A stretch of DNA of 64,000 nt from Algoriphagus sp. (GTDB lineage Bacteria > Bacteroidota > Bacteroidia > Cytophagales > Cyclobacteriaceae). Under the pieces are notes generated by a model. It was not told the origin of the DNA, did no database searches, and worked only from the letters and a program-made list of their open reading frames with translations. The stretch covers positions 1 to 64,000 of the forward strand of contig NZ_JAMWZB010000003.1 of assembly GCF_024305035.1 (NCBI RefSeq), written 5' to 3'. The position numbers and the translations under genes are program-made. Below are positions 1 through 7,935 of this stretch, in pieces. Numbering within the stretch: the first letter of the stretch is position 1; every line of letters begins with the position of its first letter.

Positions 1-78
1 CCCAAATTCAAAATCTCAGTCCTCCTTTCAATTATTCTAATGCATAATTCGGGTTTATAGCTATTTTCTATGTTCCAT

Positions 79-115
79 AAAAAAAAATCAGACATTCGAA
101 GATGACTGATTTTTA
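79..115 (-). terminator. Terminator downstream of cydB
   Basis: Read on the minus strand just after cydB, an inverted repeat (AAAAATCAG with CTGATTTTT, continued by CAT/ATG after one mismatch) closes on a short CGAA-type loop. It is followed by a run of about nine T on the minus strand. This is a typical intrinsic terminator ending the cyd operon. Confidence 0.75.
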
Positions 116-149
116 ATTAGTTAATCGTGATTTTTATTCCCGGTTTTAT

Positions 150-1226
150 TTAATAACTACTTTCATCCAGTTTCACTTTTCCCCGATATGTCCAATAAAT
201 GATGATGGTGTAGGAGGCGACAAAAGGAAGACCAAACGCAGCCAAAATAGCCATAGTTTTCAGAGTATAAGAAGAAGAGGCAGCATTATAAATATCCAGA
301 TTGTAGGTAGGATCAAGGTTGGAAATCATCATATTGGGAAAGATACCCAGAGCAAACAGTAAGACAACGGCGGCAATCATGCTCGAAGAGGAAATGAAGG
401 CCCAGCCTTCCCGGCCTTTGGCCATCATTCTCGGAATATTGGCTATCGCTAAAATATTAAGCAAAACCATAGTCCAAGCAACTACCGAAATCAAGGTTTG
501 ATGACTTTCTATTAACTCGTGCTTGCTGCCTGGAAGATCAATTTTGCCAAATGAAAAATTAGCAATCATCTCAGGCTTTAAATAAATCGTCAAACCTGAA
601 AACAGTAGGTAAAAAACCACAAATATCCAGTAGTTCACTTTGATCCAGCCTTGTACTTGTTTTTGAAGATCTCCTTCAGTTTTCATATTGAGGTAGATCC
701 CTCCATGTAAGGCAAACATAATCAACGCGAAAAATCCGGCAGTCAGGGAATAGGGATTGAGTAAATCAAAGAAGGTGCCTTGGTACTCCATGTCGCTCCC
801 GATGGGGAAACCCATTACCACATTACCGATAGCTATTCCGAAAAGTATCGTGGCCACGATCGATCCGATAGAAAAACCTCCGTCCCAAAAACTCCTCCAT
901 CGAGGATTGGCTTCTTTACTTCGAAATTCGATAGAAACCGCCCGAAAAATTAAGGCGATCAATAAGAGCATAAATGGCAAATAGAAACTGGAAAATGCGG
1001 TAGCATAGACATTTGGAAATGCAGCAAACAAAGCTCCTCCAGCAGTAATCAACCAAACTTCATTACCATCCCAAACAGGCCCAATTGCATTCATCAAAAC
1101 ACGACGGTTGTGATCACCTTTACTGCGCAAATGGAGTATACCTACTCCTAAATCAAACCCATCCAAGATCGCATAGCCGATCAAAAGAATTCCTACCAAA
1201 ATATACCAAACAACGTTGTAATCCAT
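150..1226 (-). CDS. cydB: Cytochrome bd ubiquinol oxidase subunit II
   Basis: CydB is the second integral-membrane subunit of cytochrome bd quinol oxidase, which reduces O2 to water with electrons from quinol at low oxygen. The 358-residue protein is almost entirely hydrophobic helices and has the family N-terminus (YAILDGFDLGVGIL) and the following IGPVWDGNEVWL motif. The length is close to the usual 340-380 residues. The gene begins two bases after the cydA stop codon, so the two are cotranscribed, and it ends before a good terminator. Nothing appears truncated. Assignment is by family motifs and by the neighbouring cydA. Confidence 0.96.
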   Translation of the reverse strand: MDYNVVWYILVGILLIGYAILDGFDLGVGILHLRSKGDHNRRVLMNAIGPVWDGNEVWLITAGGALFAAFPNVYATAFSSFYLPFMLLLIALIFRAVSIEFRSKEANPRWRSFWDGGFSIGSIVATILFGIAIGNVVMGFPIGSDMEYQGTFFDLLNPYSLTAGFFALIMFALHGGIYLNMKTEGDLQKQVQGWIKVNYWIFVVFYLLFSGLTIYLKPEMIANFSFGKIDLPGSKHELIESHQTLISVVAWTMVLLNILAIANIPRMMAKGREGWAFISSSSMIAAVVLLFALGIFPNMMISNLDPTYNLDIYNAASSSYTLKTMAILAAFGLPFVASYTIIIYWTYRGKVKLDESSY

Positions 1227-1228
1227 AA

Positions 1229-2623
1229 TTAATTCGGTTTTATGACGTCCATGCGTTCAGACTTTTTATGGTATCCAGCTTCCACCCCGCTGGAAAGATG
1301 ATCGGGCCCATGTTTAATTTCCCGGTCCAACACATAGAGCCAAACGAAAAACAAAAGGATATACACCAGCACAAATAGTACAAGTGAGATCATTACTTCA
1401 GGAGCTGAGATGGATTTTGAAACTCCTTCGCTCGTCCTTAGCAATCCTTGTACAATCCAAGGCTGCCGACCTCGCTCTGCGGAAACCCAGCCCAGTTGAT
1501 TGGCCATGACCGGAAGTGCCACAGCTGGAATGTAGAGTTTGATTAGCCAGGACCATTTAGGCGTAAAGAGCTTTTTTTTCCAAAGTAAAAATAGGCTTAA
1601 TAAAGTGGCCCCGATAAAAAGCATTCCTAAGGCTACCATCAGGTGATAGCTTTGGAAAACCCCATTGACTGCAGGCCAATCTTCTTTTGGAAATTCCTCC
1701 AAGCCTTTTACCTCTCCACCAAAATCTCCATGAACCAAGAAGCTGAGCATTCCCGGAATAGCAATCCCTGAAGTTTCTTGTGTCTCAGGGTTCGTCCAAC
1801 CAAACAGGTAAAGTGGTGCGTTGGTTTGAGTTTTATATAATCCTTCGAAAGCGGCAAGTTTTGCAGGCTGCCATTCATTGACAATTTTAGCATGCTTGTG
1901 ACCGATAAAAGGCTGTGCCAAGGACGCCACGGCAGCAAGCCCCAAGGCAATAGCAAAGGATTTTTTAGCAAATTCCACATGCTTGTTTTTGATCAGATAA
2001 TAAGCCGAGACACTCAAGACCAAAAAGGCGCCCTGTATCCAAGCCCCGAAAATCACATGGGTAAAACGGACCATTGCAGAAGGGTTGAAGACCATTTCCC
2101 AAAAATCCGTGATCACTGCACGCCGAATCCCATAATCGACCACGATCTCATAAGCAACGGGGGTTTGCTGCCAGCTATTAGCCACAACGATCCAAAAACC
2201 CGATAGCATACTTCCTAGGGCGACCATGATGGTGGAAAAAAGATGCATTCCCGGCTTGACGCGATTCCAACCAAAAAGCAAAATAGCCAAAAAACCAGAT
2301 TCCAAAAAGAAGGCAAAAATCCCTTCCGCAGCTAAAGGGGAACCGAAAATATCGCCCACAAACCGGGAATAGGTGGACCAGTTGGTGCCAAATTCAAATT
2401 CCATTACGATGCCAGAGGCCACACCGACCGAGAAGTTTGCTGCAAATATTTTGATCCAAAACCGCGTAATTTTTTCATAAATCTTCTTTTTGGTGATCAA
2501 AAAGAGGGATTCATAAATTACTAGCAATAATCCCAATCCGATACTAAAGGGTGGGAAAATGTAGTGGAACATGATGGTAAAGGCGAATTGAATCCGCGAG
2601 AGCGTTTCGACATCCCAGTTCAT
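1229..2623 (-). CDS. cydA: Cytochrome bd ubiquinol oxidase subunit I
   Basis: CydA carries the haems and the quinol site of cytochrome bd oxidase in the inner membrane. Visible features are the N-terminal haem-ligand histidine (FHYIFPP, about residue 20), a second ligand region ([10 protein letters not shown]), and the GRQPW motif late in the protein, preceded by PVMANQLGW, which holds the axial Met. At 464 residues it is shorter than E. coli CydA (about 520), which matches the short-Q-loop form common outside enterobacteria. Its start overlaps the stop of the upstream small membrane gene by 4 nt (ATGA), so translation is coupled. cydDC are not in the window. Confidence 0.97.
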   Translation of the reverse strand: MNWDVETLSRIQFAFTIMFHYIFPPFSIGLGLLLVIYESLFLITKKKIYEKITRFWIKIFAANFSVGVASGIVMEFEFGTNWSTYSRFVGDIFGSPLAAEGIFAFFLESGFLAILLFGWNRVKPGMHLFSTIMVALGSMLSGFWIVVANSWQQTPVAYEIVVDYGIRRAVITDFWEMVFNPSAMVRFTHVIFGAWIQGAFLVLSVSAYYLIKNKHVEFAKKSFAIALGLAAVASLAQPFIGHKHAKIVNEWQPAKLAAFEGLYKTQTNAPLYLFGWTNPETQETSGIAIPGMLSFLVHGDFGGEVKGLEEFPKEDWPAVNGVFQSYHLMVALGMLFIGATLLSLFLLWKKKLFTPKWSWLIKLYIPAVALPVMANQLGWVSAERGRQPWIVQGLLRTSEGVSKSISAPEVMISLVLFVLVYILLFFVWLYVLDREIKHGPDHLSSGVEAGYHKKSERMDVIKPN

Positions 2624-2817
2624 TGCGTTGTTTTTTTAGATTTTTTATAAGTCCAAAAAGCTATTCCAATAAAGATGAGTCCAAAAATTATTTTTAGAAT
2701 TTTGCTTGTATCAAACCTACCAATGGAGTCTACCAAGAAAGGAAGCCGGTCAAAAACTCGAAAAAGGAGCATTAATCCCAGTCCAGTCAAAAAAAGAATT
2801 TTTACCTTTCCATTCAT
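2620..2817 (-). CDS. Small two-helix membrane protein heading the cyd operon
   Basis: A 65-residue protein with two hydrophobic segments (about residues 4-22 and 39-58), a loop rich in Asp/Arg between them, and a basic tail (YKKSKKTTQ). It is the first gene of the cyd operon, and its stop overlaps the cydA start as ATGA, which implies translational coupling. Small membrane subunits (CydX, CydS and others) accompany bd oxidases in many bacteria, but those have one helix; I do not recognise this sequence as any of them. A role in assembly or stability of the oxidase is inferred from position only. Confidence 0.75.
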   Translation of the reverse strand: MNGKVKILFLTGLGLMLLFRVFDRLPFLVDSIGRFDTSKILKIIFGLIFIGIAFWTYKKSKKTTQ

Positions 2818-2833
2818 TGTTTTTGTCTTCTAG

Positions 2834-2863
2834 TTGGAACAAACTGACACAAAATTAGCTTAG
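2834..2863 (+). promoter_or_regulatory. Candidate promoter of the Crp/Fnr regulator
   Basis: TTG at 2834-2836, a 19-base gap, then TAGCTTAG at 2856-2863, one base away from the Bacteroidota -7 consensus TAnnTTTG. Transcription would start near 2868, so the palindrome at 2878-2893 would lie just downstream of the start, a position expected for autorepression. Confidence 0.4.
2850..2857 (-). promoter_or_regulatory. -7 promoter element of the cyd operon
   Basis: On the minus strand TAATTTTG matches the Bacteroidota -7 consensus TAnnTTTG exactly. It lies about 33 bases ahead of the first cyd-operon start codon at 2817. I see no TTTG -33 element upstream; instead the CRP-type palindrome at 2878-2893 is centred about 41 bases upstream of the inferred start, where class II activators bind. 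This suggests an activator-dependent promoter. Confidence 0.5.
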
Positions 2864-2877
2864 AAAAAAAAGTCGGT

Positions 2878-2893
2878 GGTGACCCATGTCACC
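2878..2893. promoter_or_regulatory. CRP-type palindromic operator between cyd operon and crp-like gene
   Basis: GGTGAC-CCAT-GTCACC is a perfect 6-bp inverted repeat. Read another way it is GTGA-N6-TCAC, the half-site and spacing bound by CRP-type regulators. It lies in the only intergenic space between the divergent cyd operon and a Crp/Fnr gene whose recognition helix carries R188, E189 and R193, equivalent to the Arg-Glu-xxx-Arg set with which E. coli CRP reads GTGA. Binding by the neighbouring regulator is inferred. Confidence 0.6.
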
Positions 2894-2912
2894 TTCTTGA
2901 AATTTACTCAGC

Positions 2913-3560
2913 ATGATGGAAAAAATGAAATCAATTCCCAGTTTTATTCAGGATCATTTTTTTAGTTTTCAGCCCGAATTGGTCTCTGAAATAAAGGCTT
3001 GTGGAAAGTTGATTACATTTCAAGCCGACGAATTGATGATGGATATTGGGCAAAAGGTGGAGATTATTCCCTTAATCGTTTCCGGATCGGTGAAGGTTTT
3101 TCGAGAAGATGCGGATGATCACGAGCTTTTTATGTACTACCTGCGTGCTGGTGAAGCTTGTGCGATCACGATGATATGTTCGGCACGCGAAGGCTATTCA
3201 AAAATAAAGGCGATTCCGGAAGAGGAAACAACCGTTATTGCTGTTCCTATTTCCAAGCTTGACGAGTGGATGATCCAATACAAAACATGGTATTATTTCG
3301 TGATGGATACATATCAGGATCGATTTGAGGAATTGCTGAAAGTCGTCGATGGGATTGCCTTTCACCAAATGGATGAGCGCTTGATCGAATACTTGGAAAA
3401 GAATGCCGAAGCCAGTCAGCGTAGGGTGGTAAATAAAACCCATCAGCAGATGGCTCAGGAACTAAATTCGAGTAGGGAAGTGATCACTCGATTACTGAAA
3501 AAACTTGAGCAGAGAGGTAGGGTAAAAGTCAGTCGAAATCAAATCGAATTACTTAGCTAA
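2913..3560 (+). CDS. Crp/Fnr family transcriptional regulator
   Basis: A 215-residue regulator with an N-terminal cyclic-nucleotide-binding-like beta-roll (about 25-120), a dimerisation helix (about 125-160) and a C-terminal winged helix-turn-helix (about 165-215). The recognition helix SSREVITRLLKKLEQRG has Arg188, Glu189 and Arg193, the residues that read GTGA half-sites in CRP. There is no FNR-type cysteine cluster at the N-terminus; C30, C83 and C89 are scattered. It is divergent from the cyd operon with a GTGA-N6-TCAC palindrome between, so it probably controls cytochrome bd and itself. Its ligand cannot be told. Met2 is an alternative start. The 3' end overlaps the convergent glycosyltransferase gene by 8 nt. 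Confidence 0.9.
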   Translation: MMEKMKSIPSFIQDHFFSFQPELVSEIKACGKLITFQADELMMDIGQKVEIIPLIVSGSVKVFREDADDHELFMYYLRAGEACAITMICSAREGYSKIKAIPEEETTVIAVPISKLDEWMIQYKTWYYFVMDTYQDRFEELLKVVDGIAFHQMDERLIEYLEKNAEASQRRVVNKTHQQMAQELNSSREVITRLLKKLEQRGRVKVSRNQIELLS

Positions 3561-4596
3561 TCAAATTCAAGGCCTTTAAAAGGGCATTTTTTCTCAGTTC
3601 AAAAGAAAACAAGCGGACAATTCGGTCAGTGGCTTTTTTTGAAAGTGAGGGAATTCCCTTGTTCAAAAGTTCAAGGATTTTAGATTCCAAAAGGATAAGG
3701 TCTTTTTGAGTAAGAATCGCCCCCGTATCGCCAATAATTTCAGGAATTGCCCCAACGGCCGAACCGATGGGTACACACCCGCAAGCCATGGCTTCTCCCA
3801 AGGCATTGGGAAAACCTTCCGAGGTGGAGAGCTGAAGATAGAATTGATGGGAATTATACAATTCCAAGAGTTCGGAAGGATCCATTTTATCTAAAATAGT
3901 CACATTCTTATTTGGTGATAAATAGGTCGAGTCACCCACCAAAGTAAAGCCCCAATCCCCATGTTGTTTTGCCAAGTTCTCAATCAAATCATAGCCTTTT
4001 ACCTTGGCACGGGCAAGATTAGAAGTGCCTGTAGCCACAGAGAGGAAACTTAGTGGCTTTCGTTCTTTTCCTAAATCCCTCCAAAAACCGGTATCAAATC
4101 CGTTTGGAATAACTTGAATAGGAGTACGCAAGTCAGGAATCAAATGGAGTAGCCCTTGTTTGGGGTTGATCTGTGGGTCGTAGGCATAATTCTGCTTGAG
4201 CAAAGCCTCGGCTACAGGCAAAATCAAAGAGCAATTTTTAAAGGAATAAACCGTGGCAATTCGAAGCCATTTTTTCCGGAAATTCCCATAGCCAATCTCC
4301 GGCATGTTCATGCAGTCTGTGCCACCGGCCTGAATCGTACACTTTTTTCTAAACACCTTCCCAAACCAAACTGGCAAGACACTGTGATAGCCTCCAAAAA
4401 AACAGAGATATTGACTCGTCCGTGGCAAAAACCAGAGCAATTGAAAAAACTGCAAAATGAAATATACCGGTAGCTTGATGGGGCTTTGCGTAAATTCCAA
4501 AGGCTTGATTCCAGAAGCCGGCCTGATCATTTCTAAATCACGGTCGATGAATGACGTGTGGACAGGGAAGGTGTACAGGATCATTTTCCCTTTCAT
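3553..4596 (-). CDS. Glycosyltransferase family 4 (GT-B fold)
   Basis: A 347-residue retaining glycosyltransferase of the GT4 type. The C-terminal half shows the Glycos_transf_1 pattern: the linker VIPNGFD (about 163-169), GFTLVGD (216-222) and the EX7E motif E260-GFPNALG-E268 followed by AMACGCVPI, which binds the donor sugar nucleotide. The N-terminal domain carries the acceptor-side QAGGTDC loop. The substrate is unknown. The start overlaps the stop of the upstream small gene (ATGA), so the pair is translationally coupled. There are no other cell-surface polysaccharide genes nearby. It converges on the Crp/Fnr gene, with an 8-nt overlap of 3' ends. Confidence 0.88.
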   Translation of the reverse strand: MKGKMILYTFPVHTSFIDRDLEMIRPASGIKPLEFTQSPIKLPVYFILQFFQLLWFLPRTSQYLCFFGGYHSVLPVWFGKVFRKKCTIQAGGTDCMNMPEIGYGNFRKKWLRIATVYSFKNCSLILPVAEALLKQNYAYDPQINPKQGLLHLIPDLRTPIQVIPNGFDTGFWRDLGKERKPLSFLSVATGTSNLARAKVKGYDLIENLAKQHGDWGFTLVGDSTYLSPNKNVTILDKMDPSELLELYNSHQFYLQLSTSEGFPNALGEAMACGCVPIGSAVGAIPEIIGDTGAILTQKDLILLESKILELLNKGIPSLSKKATDRIVRLFSFELRKNALLKALNLIS

Positions 4597-4904
4597 GGAA
4601 AAGGTTTTTCTAGGAAATCATAAATCAATTCTTTGGTTTCACCTCCTTCATTTTTGAAGTATGAATTTTGAATCGCTGAATGTTCTAATAAGTTAACTTT
4701 CCTTCCAATAAAGTCTTCTAATGTAAATAGTACTTCGAAGAACTTACTGGAAAAACCTAAACTATAGTTTCGATCAAATTCAACCGGATAAACCATATCG
4801 AGTTCATTATTAATGGTCGAACAAAGTACCGAATCGCCCTTTTCCACTTTAAATTTCTTACAAAGGGAATTGAGTCGATCATTATTTTTTTCGAATAAGT
4901 TCAT
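4593..4904 (-). CDS. Degenerate MNT-type nucleotidyltransferase-like protein
   Basis: A 103-residue protein with the overall pattern of the minimal nucleotidyltransferases (MNT, Pol-beta fold) common in Bacteroidota. The C-terminal half is clear: F-x-LEDFIGRKVNLLE, then SAIQNSYFK and ELIYDF, matching the family lines LGRPVDLLE, AIKNPYFK and LIYG. The catalytic part is altered: the GS motif reads CS (C28-S29), the spacing to the acidic motif is shortened, the DxD pair reads D36-M-V38, and the third acidic residue is Asn71. It is therefore probably inactive. No HEPN partner is adjacent. It is coupled by ATGA to the glycosyltransferase downstream. The family link is by eye; the function is unknown. 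Confidence 0.7.
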   Translation of the reverse strand: MNLFEKNNDRLNSLCKKFKVEKGDSVLCSTINNELDMVYPVEFDRNYSLGFSSKFFEVLFTLEDFIGRKVNLLEHSAIQNSYFKNEGGETKELIYDFLEKPFP

Positions 4905-4935
4905 TAATCAAATATAGGTTGATTCCCATAAAACT

Positions 4936-4969
4936 AAAAAAGGCCCAATTTTATGAAATTGAGCCTTTT
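4936..4969 (-). terminator. Terminator downstream of leuS
   Basis: Hairpin with arms AAAAGGC-c-CAATTT and AAATTG-a-GCCTTTT around a TATG loop, with one internal mismatch, followed on the minus strand by a T run. It lies just past the leuS stop and before the start of the next minus-strand gene, so it separates leuS from the glycosyltransferase pair. Confidence 0.75.
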
Positions 4970-4988
4970 GATACGCTTACATAAGGTT

Positions 4989-7763
4989 TTATACTACTAA
5001 ATTCACAATCTTACCGGGAACAACAATCACCTTTTTGGGAGCTTTGCCCTCCAGCCATTTTTGTACGTTGGCATCGCTTAGTGCAGTTTTTTCAATTTCT
5101 TCTTTGCTAAGCTCAAGACTCAAGTTGAGTTTTGCACGCATTTTTCCATTGATCATAACTGGATATTCGAAATTGCTCTCGACTAAATACTCTTCTTTGA
5201 ATTCAGGGAATCGAGCAGTCGTGATTGAACTTGAATGACCCAATAATGACCAAAGTTCTTCAGCGATATGCGGGGCATAGGGAGAGATCAAAATCGCCAG
5301 AGGCTCCAATACTTCTCGCTTGTTGCATTTGAGTGCTGTCAGCTCATTGACACAAATCATAAAGCTGGATACCGAAGTGTTGAAGGAATAATTGGCCATG
5401 TCTTCTTCCAGCTTCTTGATGGCTTTGTGCAGAGCTTTGAGTTCTTCTTTGCTTGCTTTTTCATCGGAAACGGCAAAGTTTCCTTTTCCGTCATGATATA
5501 GGTTCCAAAGCTTTCGTAAGAACTTAAATACCCCATCGATCCCGTTTGTGTTCCAAGGTTTAAATTGCTCCAAAGGTCCCAAGAACATTTCGTATAATCT
5601 TAACGTATCTGCTCCATATCGCTCAATAATATCGTCTGGATTGACCACATTGTATTTGGACTTGGACATTTTCTCCACTTCCGCTCCACAAAAATATTTT
5701 CCGTCCTCCAGGATAAATTCGGCATCTGCTAAATCTGGTCTCCAAGCTTTAAACTTATCTAGATTCAATTGATCGTTATGAACAATATTCACATCCACAT
5801 GCATAGCGGAAGTGTCGTATTGATCTTTAAGTCCGAGACTTACGAATTGGTTGGACCCTTTTATTCGATACACAAAATTCGATCTTCCTTGAATCATCCC
5901 TTGGTTGATCATCTTTTGGAAGGGCTCATCAATACTTATTACGCCTAAATCAAATAAGAACTTGGTCCAGAAGCGGGAATAGAGCAAGTGACCTGTTGCA
6001 TGTTCGGATCCTCCGATGTACAAGTCCACCGCTCCCCAATAATCGGTTTTGGTTTTGTCCGCGAAAACTGCCTCATTCCTGGGATCCATGTAGCGGAAGA
6101 AGTACCAACTCGATCCTGCCCAACCCGGCATAGTTGAGAGTTCCAATGGATACGCACCATCAGCGGTTTTATAGGTCCAATTTTTTGCTCGGCCTAGAGG
6201 AGGCTCTCCATCCTCTGTAGGCAAGTATTTATCTACTTCAGGTAACACTAAAGGCAGGTCTTTTTCCTCAATTAAATAAGGCAAACCATCCTTAAAATAA
6301 ACAGGAAGAGGTTCGCCCCAATAGCGTTGACGGGTGAAAATTGCATCCCGCATTCGGAATTGAATTTTGCCTTTTCCAATTTCTTTTTCTTCCAAAAATT
6401 CGATGGCCTTTCCCATGGCTTCTTTCATGTACAATCCGGATAAAAATCCAGAATTGATAATCAAACCGCCTTTTCCCGGGAAGGAACCATTTTCCATCGA
6501 GCCTTCGATGACTTGTCGGATTTCCAGGCCGAAGTGTTTTGCAAAGTTATAATCGCGCTCGTCATGGGCTGGCACGGCCATCACGGCGCCAGTGCCGTAT
6601 CCAGCCAAAACGTAATCGGCAACCCAAATCTGAATTTCTTCTCCATTAAATGGATTGATGGCGTAGGATCCGGTAAAGGCGCCGGAGATGGTTTTGACAT
6701 CACTCATTCGCTCTCGCTCTGAGCGGTTTTTGGCAACTTGAATATAAGCTTCGGCGGTGTCCCGCTGATCGTCTGTGATAAGTTCTGTCGCTAAATCCGA
6801 CTCAGGAGCCAATGCCAAATAAGTCACGCCATAAATCGTGTCGATTCGAGTGGTGAAGACTTTAATTTTTTTATCAGAATCTTTGACTTGGAATACCATT
6901 TCAGCGCCGATGGATTTTCCGATCCAGTTTCGCTGCATTTCCTTAATGGGTTCGGACCAGTCCACTTTTTCAAGTCCCTGTAAGAGTCTTTCTGCATAAG
7001 CAGTAATACGCATAGACCACTGCATCATCTTTTTTCGCTCTACTGGATGGCCTCCTCTTTCAGAGAATCCGTCTTTAACTTCGTCGTTGGAAAGTACTGT
7101 ACCCAAAGCAGGACACCAGTTGACCGTAGTCTCAGCTAAGAACGTCAATCGGTATTTAAGTAGCATTTCCTGCTTTTCCTTTTCAGAAGAAGCATTCCAG
7201 TCCAAATCGCTAAAAGACGGGGTATCCTCATCGCATACTGCTTTAACTTTGCTATTTCCTTCCTTTTCAAATCGGGAAATAAGGGAGTCTATAGCCAAAG
7301 CTTTGTCTTCATCAAGATCATAGTAGCTGTTGAATAGCTGCATAAAAATCCACTGCGTCCACTTGTAGTAAGCAGGGTCGGAGGTGCGGATTTCCCGATC
7401 CCAATCGAAAGCGAAGCCGATGTTTTTCAGCTGCTCAGTATATCGGGCAATGTTTTTCGCTGTGGTGATCGCAGGGTGCTGTCCGGTCTGAATGGCATAT
7501 TGCTCAGCGGGTAAACCAAAGGAATCATACCCCATGGGATGGAGGACATTAAAGCCTTTGAGTAGCTTAAATCGACTGACAATATCCGAGGCGATATACC
7601 CCAGCGGATGTCCGACATGGAGGCCAGCACCTGAGGGGTAGGGAAACATGTCAAGGGAGTAAAATTTGGGACGATTAGGGTCCACTTCAGCTTTAAATGT
7701 GCCTTTTTCCTTCCAATAGCCCTGCCATTTTTTTTCGGTTTCCCTGAAATTATACTCCGCCAT
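4989..7763 (-). CDS. leuS: Leucyl-tRNA synthetase
   Basis: LeuRS charges tRNA-Leu with leucine in the cytoplasm. The 924-residue protein has the class I HIGH signature as HVGH (49-52), an inserted CP1 editing domain (about 250-420), and the KMSKS motif (EKMSKSKYN) before the anticodon-binding helices and C-terminal domain. A segment rich in acidic residues (about 150-200), typical of Bacteroidota LeuRS, precedes the [10 protein letters not shown] motif. An in-frame start at 7817 also exists, but the protein family begins at MAEYNF, and a TATTTTTG promoter element at 7800-7807 would place transcription downstream of 7817, so 7763 is chosen. Confidence 0.97.
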   Translation of the reverse strand: MAEYNFRETEKKWQGYWKEKGTFKAEVDPNRPKFYSLDMFPYPSGAGLHVGHPLGYIASDIVSRFKLLKGFNVLHPMGYDSFGLPAEQYAIQTGQHPAITTAKNIARYTEQLKNIGFAFDWDREIRTSDPAYYKWTQWIFMQLFNSYYDLDEDKALAIDSLISRFEKEGNSKVKAVCDEDTPSFSDLDWNASSEKEKQEMLLKYRLTFLAETTVNWCPALGTVLSNDEVKDGFSERGGHPVERKKMMQWSMRITAYAERLLQGLEKVDWSEPIKEMQRNWIGKSIGAEMVFQVKDSDKKIKVFTTRIDTIYGVTYLALAPESDLATELITDDQRDTAEAYIQVAKNRSERERMSDVKTISGAFTGSYAINPFNGEEIQIWVADYVLAGYGTGAVMAVPAHDERDYNFAKHFGLEIRQVIEGSMENGSFPGKGGLIINSGFLSGLYMKEAMGKAIEFLEEKEIGKGKIQFRMRDAIFTRQRYWGEPLPVYFKDGLPYLIEEKDLPLVLPEVDKYLPTEDGEPPLGRAKNWTYKTADGAYPLELSTMPGWAGSSWYFFRYMDPRNEAVFADKTKTDYWGAVDLYIGGSEHATGHLLYSRFWTKFLFDLGVISIDEPFQKMINQGMIQGRSNFVYRIKGSNQFVSLGLKDQYDTSAMHVDVNIVHNDQLNLDKFKAWRPDLADAEFILEDGKYFCGAEVEKMSKSKYNVVNPDDIIERYGADTLRLYEMFLGPLEQFKPWNTNGIDGVFKFLRKLWNLYHDGKGNFAVSDEKASKEELKALHKAIKKLEEDMANYSFNTSVSSFMICVNELTALKCNKREVLEPLAILISPYAPHIAEELWSLLGHSSSITTARFPEFKEEYLVESNFEYPVMINGKMRAKLNLSLELSKEEIEKTALSDANVQKWLEGKAPKKVIVVPGKIVNLVV

Positions 7764-7799
7764 AATTGTGATTTTCTTTATTTTTAAGCTAAACGCCTG

Positions 7800-7807
7800 C
7801 AAAAATA
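7800..7807 (-). promoter_or_regulatory. -7 promoter element of leuS
   Basis: TATTTTTG on the minus strand is an exact TAnnTTTG match about 37 bases upstream of the leuS ATG at 7763. No convincing TTTG lies at the usual 19-21 base distance. The position argues against the longer leuS reading frame that would begin at 7817. Confidence 0.45.
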
Positions 7808-7935
7808 GAAAAATCAAGTGGCTTTGGTAGTCAAATTTTCAATTCCTGTCGTGTTCTTATTTTTCCGCTGGTCAATTTTGTGAGGAGATTCGGGAGCTTT
7901 TTGGTAATTTCCACTGGATCAATTAAGCAAATCAA

